Assembly: GCA_903900335.1 (NCBI GenBank)
Contig: CAIUMP010000021.1
Span: forward strand, 62,001 to 126,000
Origin: an uncultured Ignavibacteriota bacterium
GTDB taxonomy: Bacteria; Bacteroidota; Ignavibacteria; Palsa-1295
DNA length: 64,000 nt
Reading direction: 5' to 3'
Both the position numbers and the translations under genes were made by a program. Position 1 is the first letter of the stretch, and every line of letters begins with the position of its first letter. This document shows, piece by piece, positions 47,453 through 54,257 of the stretch. Under the pieces are notes generated by a model that worked only from the letters and a program-made list of their open reading frames with translations, made no database searches and was not told where the DNA came from.

Positions 47453-48319
47453 ATGAGAACGGACGAGCCACAACTTCGCGCGGCCTACGCCGAGTGCACA
47501 GCAATTGCAAAAGCGCATTACGAGAATTTTCCAGTCGGCTCGCTGCTGGTTCCCAAGCGCATCCGTCCCCACTTCCACGCCATCTATGCCTTCATGCGTT
47601 CTGCGGATGATTTTGCTGATCTTCCGCATCGCCCCAAGGAAGATCGGCTTCGATTGCTCGCCGATTGGCGGCGGAGTTTTGCCGAAGTGTCTTCTGGAAA
47701 TATTCCCACGAATCCGATCTTCATCGCGCTTCAAGACACCGTCAGGAAATTCGATTTGCCTCAGGGATTACTCACAGCACTCTTGGATGCATTTGACTTC
47801 GATGCCAACGGGGATGTGAAATTTGAGACGTACGAAGAGCTTCACTGGTACACCCGCCGCTCTGCTGAGCCTGTCGGCCAGCTTGTTCTAGCACTGTTTG
47901 GGTACCAAGATGCAGAGAGAATCGCATGGTCTAATGATATTTGCACCGCATTGCAGATTATTAACTTTATGCAGGATGCCGGGGAAGATCTGGCCAATGA
48001 TCGTTGTTATTTTCCGCGTGAAGATTATCTGAAGTATGGTATTCACTCCGCAGCTGAGATAGTGACATCAACGAGGGCCGGGGACCTAGTACTTTTCGAA
48101 TGCCAGCGAATAAAGCAGCTTCTTGAGAACGGCAAACGACTTCCCAAAAGCGTGCATGGCCGCTTGAAATTTGAACTTCGCGGCGTTCTTCAGGGAGCGT
48201 GGGCCATGGTCAGAAAGATCGAGGAGGCGAGGGGCGACACCATTTCTAATCGCCCGAAGCTAACTTCAAGTGAACGGCGGGCGATCCTTTGGCGAGCATT
48301 GCTACCATCTGGGGATTGA
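47453..48319 (+). CDS. hpnC: Squalene/phytoene synthase family, HpnC-like (hydroxysqualene synthase)
   Basis: 288 residues. HYENFPVGSLLVPKRIRPH and YAFMRSADDFADLP (first Asp-rich motif) match HpnC, as does INFMQDAGEDLANDRCYFP (second DxxxD motif). Members of this class convert presqualene diphosphate to hydroxysqualene in the HpnC/D/E squalene route used for hopanoids. The partners HpnD and HpnE are not in the window. A phytoene synthase reading is less likely because the ENFPV motif is typical of HpnC. Divergent from the cupredoxin gene. Confidence 0.82.
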   Translation: MRTDEPQLRAAYAECTAIAKAHYENFPVGSLLVPKRIRPHFHAIYAFMRSADDFADLPHRPKEDRLRLLADWRRSFAEVSSGNIPTNPIFIALQDTVRKFDLPQGLLTALLDAFDFDANGDVKFETYEELHWYTRRSAEPVGQLVLALFGYQDAERIAWSNDICTALQIINFMQDAGEDLANDRCYFPREDYLKYGIHSAAEIVTSTRAGDLVLFECQRIKQLLENGKRLPKSVHGRLKFELRGVLQGAWAMVRKIEEARGDTISNRPKLTSSERRAILWRALLPSGD

Positions 48320-48416
48320 TTCAGCGTGCAGGCATGTACATACTGTTTTGCCCCACTTTGCAGCAAGCTACAGATCGTCCCCATCAACCAATAGTGGCGA
48401 TGCTTGTACGGTGATC

Positions 48417-48743
48417 TTATTCAAGCTTGACGGCCGTACCATAGCACAACACTTCCGTAATGCCGGCGGAAATTTCTGTGGCATCATAGCAGACACCAAC
48501 GACTCCATCTGCTCCCATAGACTCAGCGTGTGAGATCATCAGGCTGTAAGCGTCATCACGAGCTTGTTCGCACAGTTCCGTGTAGAGCGTTATGTTGCCG
48601 CCGAAAATCGATTGGATTGCTGCGCCGAAATTCCCAATAACCGAGCGCGAGCGAACAATAATACCTTTGACGACGCCAAGGTGTTTAGAGACCTTGCGGC
48701 CTGCGATGTCGAATGAAGTTGTTACGTTTGAGTGGTCCATCAT
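48417..48743 (-). CDS. YbjQ family (UPF0145) protein
   Basis: 108 residues. GVVKGIIVRSRSVIGNFGAA, EQARDDAYSLMISHAESMGADGVVGVCYDA and VLCYGTAVKL form the heavy-metal-binding-domain-like beta/alpha pattern of YbjQ/DUF74 proteins, which assemble as pentameric rings. The function is unknown. Convergent with hpnC. Confidence 0.9.
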   Translation of the reverse strand: MMDHSNVTTSFDIAGRKVSKHLGVVKGIIVRSRSVIGNFGAAIQSIFGGNITLYTELCEQARDDAYSLMISHAESMGADGVVGVCYDATEISAGITEVLCYGTAVKLE

Positions 48744-48847
48744 GAGTTATTCTTCTTTCGGGAAATACTACGACCAATGACACGACGCAATATACATCCC
48801 AATGGTAGTCGTGAGGCAATTTCGTGGGTCGCCATGTTCGATTGATT

Positions 48848-48855
48848 ATATTTGC
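48848..48855 (+). promoter_or_regulatory. TAnnTTTG box upstream of the cobalamin riboswitch
   Basis: TATATTTG matches the Bacteroidota -7 element about 75 bases before the conserved riboswitch core. Only a poor TTTCG is found near the -33 position. Confidence 0.4.
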
Positions 48856-48914
48856 ACATAAGTATGTGGTGCCTCGGTGGATGATCGCTCATTCACATGG
48901 ATGATAGGTCATCC

Positions 48915-49101
48915 AGGCTGCAAAGCACGAGGTGAAAAGGGAATTTCGTGAGCTTCGCTGCCAAAGCGGATCGATTCGAAAGCTGCCCCGCAACTGTAAC
49001 TCCATCATAAATCCACTGGTCTTAAGACGTGCACCGCACCTCCAAACGAGACCGGGAAGGTGATTTCGAGAGAAATCAAGGAGAAGCCAGGAGACCTGCC
49101 A
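48915..49101 (+). promoter_or_regulatory. Cobalamin (B12) riboswitch
   Basis: The conserved boxes occur in the right order: GAGGTGAAAAGGGAA (from 48929), the B12 box AGCTGCCCCGCAACTGTAA (48981-48999), CCACTGG (49013-49019), GGGAAGG (49051-49057) and AGCCAGGAGACCTGCC (49085-49100). A 10-bp hairpin follows directly (49107-49129) with no T run, suggesting control of translation or pausing rather than intrinsic termination. It lies upstream of the BtuB-like receptor gene; binding adenosyl- or another cobalamin would lower expression. Confidence 0.95.
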
Positions 49102-49106
49102 CATCG

Positions 49107-49129
49107 AAGCGGACGACGGTCGTTCGCTT
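49107..49129 (+). other. Hairpin following the riboswitch, possible expression platform
   Basis: Arms 49107-49116 and 49120-49129 pair over 10 positions (one G-U) around CGG. It begins six bases after the riboswitch core and could be the regulatory hairpin whose loop contacts the aptamer. The contact is inferred. Confidence 0.45.
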
Positions 49130-49261
49130 TAAGATCATTGAGCCTTCGAGGGAGAGGCCGCGGTCGTACAGGTATATCCTTGTGTGCGCGTTATTTGCGC
49201 GTACTTATTAATTGGATTTGCACGTACTCCTGCGCAACTCTGCCAACCAAGGCCGAGGCAT

Positions 49262-49267
49262 AGGAGT
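49262..49267 (+). promoter_or_regulatory. Shine-Dalgarno site deciding a TTG start at 49274
   Basis: AGGAGT is followed after six bases by TTG 49274, which begins a clean signal peptide. The longer frame from GTG 49184 has no ribosome site. Confidence 0.7.
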
Positions 49268-49273
49268 ATTTTT

Positions 49274-51241
49274 TTGGGCTTCCGCATCGGAAAAGGGGCT
49301 GTTGTCATCTTCGCACTTCTATCGTGTGCCACTTCGGCACATGCACAGAGCGAGGATAGCCTTCAGCATTTGCCCACGAAGGAGGTCGAGATCACGGCGC
49401 TGCGCCCAAGCGACCTTCCGACCATTGACCCTCGGGGTGCGGAGATCAAGTCTACCGCTACGCTGCTGTGCCAAACCGGCACGTATCTCGCCTCTGATGC
49501 TCTTCGGGCAATATCCTCATCGCTTGACATTCGCCGCTATGGGACGCTCGGCGCAATCGCCATACCAAGTTTTCGCGGACTTCCAACCGAATACACCATC
49601 GTCTATCGCGATGGCATCCGCTTGACCAATGAGCAACTTGGGCTAACGGATCTCGGCCAACTCTCTCTTCGTGGAATGTCACATGTTGAGTTGATACCTG
49701 GATCGAGTTCAATTGAGCTGGGAGGGGATGCGATTGGCGCTGCTATCAATATTGTTACATCTCGCTCGGATACAGCGCTGATTCGCATCGGGACCGAACA
49801 AACGGGTTTTGCGCACGGTAGCGGACTTCCGATCCATTCCTATTCTGTCGCCTCAGGTTTTAGTCCTATAGATGGAGTTGCGATCGTCTTCGGTGGCGCG
49901 ATAGACGGCTCGAACGGGGCATTCCCATTTTTCGACACAACTCGCAAGGCCTACATACTCAGGGAGAATAATGATGCACTCATCCAAACAGTATATCTGA
50001 GTGCTAGTTGGATTGTGAACGCGGAGACCGATATCCGTCTGATTGGCAATTACTTCCATGCTGAAAGAGGTGTTCCCGGGCCGATAACTGCATCGGGGCT
50101 TGGGGCTACATCGCTCGTCTCACGACAATTGGATGATCAAGCGCTTGCAGCACTAAAGGTGGAACACATCGCGGGGCCATTTTCTGGATCGGTCGTACTC
50201 AGCGTCAACCAGCAGTTCGAGAATTTCAAGTATCAAGAGCATCAAGTAGATACTTCCAACGACCACATCATTTCACTCGGGGCTTCCGGAAAATACGAGA
50301 TCAGTTCGTTCCTAACTGGATTCGGTGGGCTGGAGTATATGCACACTAGTCTAACCGGCACTACTGATCGGACGGCTGCCGGGGACACCATTCTACTTCG
50401 CGATCGCCAGAGTATTTTTGCTGCAGTTCGGGCAGCACCAATTGGTAATCTATCTGCAACTGGTTCAGTCCGTTGTGAGAAAATCTCCGGAATGTCTGAG
50501 GTCGAGACTCTTCCACAATTTGCGGCAGAGTACGAACCTGTGACGGACTTGAGGGTAAGTGCAGCATTTAGCCGGACATTCCATGCTCCAACGCTTAACG
50601 ACCTGTACTGGCATGGCGCAGGCAACGATACCCTTCACCCGGAGCGCGGAGTGAATACGCAAGTGGTCGCAAGTTATCTCTACCGATGGACGCATTCCGA
50701 TGTCTCGTTTGGGATAACGGGATTCTTGTCATCCATTGATGATGAGATCATTTGGCTTCCCGGAGCGCGTGACTACTCGCCGGTAAACGTTGGCCACGTT
50801 GATTCTCGGGGCTTAGAGTTTCGTGCTTCAGGTGATCTCGGTTTCAGCGATAACTGGTCTATTCATGTCGAGGAGAGCTACACCATCCTTAAGGCTATGA
50901 ATAAGACCGATGATCCCACCTTGCTGAATAAAGAGCTTCTTTATACAACACCGACGGCTTCGCTACTCATCGCCACCATTCAATCCGAGGAGATAGGGTC
51001 GCTCTCGGTGCTGGCACGATACCGGGGTCACAAGTTCATCGATCCCGAAAACTACGAGGCCCCTCTGCCACCGGTCACGACGCTCGATCTCTCATTTGCT
51101 ACGCGCAACTTCAGGTTCAACCGGCTGGGATGGAAGGCACTGTTAACGATCGATAACCTGACAGACAAACAATTTCAAGAATCCGCCGGCTATCCACTGC
51201 CAGGACGGAGTTACAAAATCGCCTTAGAACTAAACTATTAA
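49274..51241 (+). CDS. btuB: TonB-dependent receptor, BtuB-like (vitamin B12)
   Basis: 655 residues from TTG 49274; signal peptide ends SAHAQ. After a TonB-box-like segment (KEVEITALRP) comes the plug domain (SSLDIRRYGTLGAIAIPSFRG split, IVYRDGIRLTNEQ, MSHVELIPGSSSIELGGDAIGAAINIVT) and a 22-strand barrel ending GYPLPGRSYKIALELNY. This is the usual TonB-receptor architecture, with plug motifs close to BtuB. The substrate is assigned from the cobalamin riboswitch in its leader and the BtuG-like gene ten bases downstream, not from the barrel itself. Confidence 0.88.
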   Translation: MGFRIGKGAVVIFALLSCATSAHAQSEDSLQHLPTKEVEITALRPSDLPTIDPRGAEIKSTATLLCQTGTYLASDALRAISSSLDIRRYGTLGAIAIPSFRGLPTEYTIVYRDGIRLTNEQLGLTDLGQLSLRGMSHVELIPGSSSIELGGDAIGAAINIVTSRSDTALIRIGTEQTGFAHGSGLPIHSYSVASGFSPIDGVAIVFGGAIDGSNGAFPFFDTTRKAYILRENNDALIQTVYLSASWIVNAETDIRLIGNYFHAERGVPGPITASGLGATSLVSRQLDDQALAALKVEHIAGPFSGSVVLSVNQQFENFKYQEHQVDTSNDHIISLGASGKYEISSFLTGFGGLEYMHTSLTGTTDRTAAGDTILLRDRQSIFAAVRAAPIGNLSATGSVRCEKISGMSEVETLPQFAAEYEPVTDLRVSAAFSRTFHAPTLNDLYWHGAGNDTLHPERGVNTQVVASYLYRWTHSDVSFGITGFLSSIDDEIIWLPGARDYSPVNVGHVDSRGLEFRASGDLGFSDNWSIHVEESYTILKAMNKTDDPTLLNKELLYTTPTASLLIATIQSEEIGSLSVLARYRGHKFIDPENYEAPLPPVTTLDLSFATRNFRFNRLGWKALLTIDNLTDKQFQESAGYPLPGRSYKIALELNY

Positions 51242-51251
51242 TTTCACGGAC

Positions 51252-52298
51252 ATGACATATAGATTCCATGTACTTTTGTTGCTCCTTGCTACAGTGGGGG
51301 CACTCGCATCCTGTGAATCGACTACCGGCACAACGCCCGCGCCATTCGATTCGACGATTGTGAACACGGGCGATCGCGCACTATTCATCGTGGACGAGGG
51401 GCACTTCCAGTCCAACAATTCGTCTATGGATGCCATCGTATTTCGTACGACCACGGCAGTGGACACGGTGAGCCACAAGGACGTGCTAACCGGATTGGGT
51501 GAAGGCAACGACATCTGGCTGGTTGGCAACCGCGCCTACATTCTCGACAATGGGGGCCAGATAGTTATCGCGAATGCAGACTCGCTGAAGAAGATTGGCT
51601 CGATTCCTCTTGGAATAACTCAGCCGGACAAGATGGCGCTGATCGGCGCTGGAAGGTTCGTCGTGACGGAACGAAGTGGTTCTTCCGCAAAGGTCGTCGA
51701 TGTGAACGCAGCAAAAATTGTGGATTCACTTCCCGTCGCCGACGGCAGCGTGTGCGTCGGTGTTCTGGCAGGGAAGGTATTCATAACGTCTGAGCCTTCC
51801 ACTTCACGCGGCTCAATGAGCGTGTTCGACGCAAATTCCAAAGCGTTGATCAATACTATTTCGCTCGACGCCAATCCTGAAGACCTCGTAGTCGATAGCG
51901 TTCATAACCAGATCATCGTTGGATGCTCCGGGGATTACAATATGGTAGCCCCATCGGCAGCCTTCATTGACGCGTCGAATTTGGCAGTAAAGAAGAAGAT
52001 AACACTCGGTGCCGTTGGCGACCAGTTCGCATTCGTTTTGGGGCCACAGTTGTATGTACTGGTGTCTTCTGCGGCGCTTGTTGTGGATCTGTCCACATAT
52101 GCGAATGCCGCAGTCCCGATCCCAGGTGGCAATTCCTACTACAACGGCATCTACGACGCAAAAACCAACGCGCTCTACCTCGGGCGCACGAATTATACCT
52201 CCGCCGGGACGGTGGACGTGTTCGATGCAACCTCCATGAAAATACGATGGTCGTTCAAAACCGGAATCGCCCCTGCGCATTTTGCGTTCTACCACTAA
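51252..52298 (+). CDS. Surface lipoprotein beta-propeller, BtuG-like
   Basis: 348 residues with lipobox GALASC (Cys20). The chain is a YncE-type propeller: repeated blades such as ALFIVDEGHFQSNNSSMD, DIWLVGNRAYILDNGGQIVIANAD, RFVVTERSGSSAKVVDV, KVFITSEPS, IIVGCSGDY and ALYLGRTNY. In Bacteroides, BtuG proteins of this type are surface lipoproteins that bind cobalamin extremely tightly and hand it to BtuB. The start ten bases after the BtuB-like stop and the shared riboswitch leader fit that role. Sequence alone does not show the B12-binding residues. Confidence 0.75.
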   Translation: MTYRFHVLLLLLATVGALASCESTTGTTPAPFDSTIVNTGDRALFIVDEGHFQSNNSSMDAIVFRTTTAVDTVSHKDVLTGLGEGNDIWLVGNRAYILDNGGQIVIANADSLKKIGSIPLGITQPDKMALIGAGRFVVTERSGSSAKVVDVNAAKIVDSLPVADGSVCVGVLAGKVFITSEPSTSRGSMSVFDANSKALINTISLDANPEDLVVDSVHNQIIVGCSGDYNMVAPSAAFIDASNLAVKKKITLGAVGDQFAFVLGPQLYVLVSSAALVVDLSTYANAAVPIPGGNSYYNGIYDAKTNALYLGRTNYTSAGTVDVFDATSMKIRWSFKTGIAPAHFAFYH

Positions 52299-52325
52299 TT
52301 CGGAAAATTTTCACCCAACTCAAGC

Positions 52326-52871
52326 ATGAAACAGACTCGAGAACAAGCTCTATTCGCAGGACTTCTTGTCGTCTTCGCGATAGCTACGCGTATTGTGTTT
52401 AACCAGCTCCATGTGTACAATTTCAACGCTGTTATGGCTGCTGGGTTGTTCGCCGGGGCATATCTTGGCAGCAAGCGCATCGGCATTCTCGTGCCGCTGG
52501 CAGCCATGCTCATCACGGATCTTGTCATCGGCGTCTACGACTGGAAGCTCATGATGGTGATCTATGCCTCGCTGCTTTCGGCGGTGTTCATCGGCAAGTA
52601 TTATTCGAAGAACGCGACGCTTCTGCGCTACACGGGTTCGGTCCTTGGCGGATCGCTCCTGTTCTTTGTAGCGACGAATGCGGCTGTGTGGCTTTTCGGC
52701 GATGGCTCGTTCTATCCGCACACCGTTGCAGGCCTCGTGCAATGCTTCACGATGGCGATTCCGTTCTATCGTAATTCATTACTTGGCGACATCACCTGGA
52801 GCTCGGTGCTCTTTGGTAGCTACCAGTTGATGCAATTGCGAGCACCTAAATTAGCTCGGCAAGCTGCGTAA
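52326..52871 (+). CDS. DUF6580 family membrane protein (possible cobalamin-related transporter)
   Basis: 181 residues with five or six membrane helices: ALFAGLLVVFAIATRIVF, FNAVMAAGLFAGAYLG, IGILVPLAAMLITDLVIGVYDW, LMMVIYASLLSAVFIGKYY, VLGGSLLFFVATNAAVWLFG, then AGLVQCFTMAIPFYRNSLLGDITWS. The small size and layout recall the substrate (S) components of ECF transporters. It is 27 bases after the BtuG-like gene and before a terminator, so it belongs to the riboswitch-controlled unit. A role in moving cobalamin or a precursor across the inner membrane is inference; BtuC/D/F are absent here. Confidence 0.7.
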   Translation: MKQTREQALFAGLLVVFAIATRIVFNQLHVYNFNAVMAAGLFAGAYLGSKRIGILVPLAAMLITDLVIGVYDWKLMMVIYASLLSAVFIGKYYSKNATLLRYTGSVLGGSLLFFVATNAAVWLFGDGSFYPHTVAGLVQCFTMAIPFYRNSLLGDITWSSVLFGSYQLMQLRAPKLARQAA

Positions 52872-52893
52872 GTGTTCGAAACAGTATTTTTCA

Positions 52894-52926
52894 AAGGGCT
52901 CTCGCAGAAGTGAGGGCCTTCTTTTT
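52894..52926 (+). terminator. Terminator of the cobalamin operon
   Basis: A stem pairs AAGG[G]CTCTCGC with GTGAGGGCCTT (52894-52920) through 11 pairs with one bulged G, and a T-rich tract CTTTTT follows. Confidence 0.7.
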
Positions 52927-52954
52927 GTGAAGCGGAGTGGAAGAGAGAGGCAGT

Positions 52955-54106
52955 ATGGCGGGAAATATTGATGGCGTCGTTGGAGGTTCTGCTCGCAAAG
53001 CAGCTTGGTTGGTGCTCGAGAATGGAGTGGTCCTACGGGGCCATGGTTTCGGTGCGCTCGATGTGCCGCGCACGACCGGCGAGGTTGTCTTCACCACCAG
53101 CACGACCGGCTACCAGGAAATACTCACCGATCCATCCTACGCTGGGCAGATCGTCACGATGACGAATCCGCTAATGGGTAACTATGGGGCAACGGATGAC
53201 GATCTGGAAAGCACCTATCCCTTTTGCAGTGGATTTGTCGTTCGCGAGCTCGCCGAGCGATATTCCAACTGGCGAGCCGAGGAAAGCTTGGAGCGTTATC
53301 TCGAACGCAACGGCATCCTCGCCATCGAACAGGTTGATACCAGGAAACTGGTTCGCTTGCTGCGCAGCGAAGGAGCAATGCGAGGAATTCTCTCAACTGA
53401 GCTTGTGAGCGACGAGGAGTTAGTGGAGGCGGCGCGGCGCTCACCACAGATGACAGGACTAGACCTGACAAAAGGTGTGACCACGAAGGAGGCGTACGAA
53501 ATGGCAGCAGACCGTCCGGAGGGTACGCCGATCGGAAGCCAACCACCGCATGTCGTCGTTATGGATTATGGTGTCAAACAGAATATTCTGCGGAAGTTGG
53601 CCGCACATGGTGCGCGGTTGACCGTTTTGCCCTCAACTGCCACTCGGGAAGAGATTCTTGAACATAAGCCGGATGGCATCTTTCTTTCGAACGGCCCCGG
53701 TGACCCGGATGCGGTGAAGGACACTATCAAGATGCTCAAAAACCTCATCAAGCGCGATGAGCAGCCAATATTCGGTATCTGTCTTGGTCACCAGTTGCTC
53801 TCGCTTGCGTTGGGTGGAAACACCTACAAGTTGAAGTTCGGACATCGCGGTGCAAATCATCCCGTGAAAAATCTGCTGACGAACAAGATCGAGATCACTT
53901 CACAGAATCATGGTTTCGCCGTGGACTGGAAGACCATGCCTAACGAGTGCGAGTTAACGCATCTGAATCTTAACGACCAGACAGTCGAGGGATTCCGGCA
54001 CACCAAGCAGCCGATATTCGCCGTGCAATATCACCCGGAGGCCTCTCCTGGCCCGCACGAGAGCGATTATTTGTTCTCGCAGTTTATGGGGGCGATCAAC
54101 AGTTGA
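52955..54106 (+). CDS. carA: Carbamoyl-phosphate synthase small subunit
   Basis: 383 residues from ATG 52955; AGAGAGG precedes it by four bases. The N-terminal CPSase domain (FTTSTTGYQEILTDPSYAGQIVTMTNP split) and the C-terminal class I glutaminase (FGICLGHQLLSLALGG with nucleophile Cys, NHGFAVD, QYHPEASPGPHES with His and Glu of the triad) are complete. It supplies ammonia from glutamine for carbamoyl phosphate. carB is not adjacent; pyrB and pyrC lie 8 kb downstream. Confidence 0.95.
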   Translation: MAGNIDGVVGGSARKAAWLVLENGVVLRGHGFGALDVPRTTGEVVFTTSTTGYQEILTDPSYAGQIVTMTNPLMGNYGATDDDLESTYPFCSGFVVRELAERYSNWRAEESLERYLERNGILAIEQVDTRKLVRLLRSEGAMRGILSTELVSDEELVEAARRSPQMTGLDLTKGVTTKEAYEMAADRPEGTPIGSQPPHVVVMDYGVKQNILRKLAAHGARLTVLPSTATREEILEHKPDGIFLSNGPGDPDAVKDTIKMLKNLIKRDEQPIFGICLGHQLLSLALGGNTYKLKFGHRGANHPVKNLLTNKIEITSQNHGFAVDWKTMPNECELTHLNLNDQTVEGFRHTKQPIFAVQYHPEASPGPHESDYLFSQFMGAINS

Positions 54107-54227
54107 GGTTTAGAAGCTAAAAATTCCATAGAACAAGACTCTCGGCGATCTCCAATCGAAGCCCTGCGCTGGCTGTCATTTCAGCCAAAACTAGGTTTGA
54201 CTCTTTAGGGTGTTGTTGTGTTCTGCA

Positions 54228-54245
54228 CTTCCCAAAATTGGGAAG
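54228..54245 (+). promoter_or_regulatory. Inverted repeat just upstream of the lon start
   Basis: Arms CTTCCCAA and TTGGGAAG with a 2-base centre form an 8-bp palindrome 12 bases before the lon ATG. The right arm contains GGGAAG, the only ribosome-site-like sequence, so the structure could bind a regulator or mask translation. Confidence 0.4.
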
Positions 54246-54257
54246 ACTTATTATTTG

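Noticed and set aside
49184-49273. 30-residue extension of the BtuB-like receptor
   Set aside because: A clean signal peptide and AGGAGT site support TTG 49274; the extension would bury the signal peptide.
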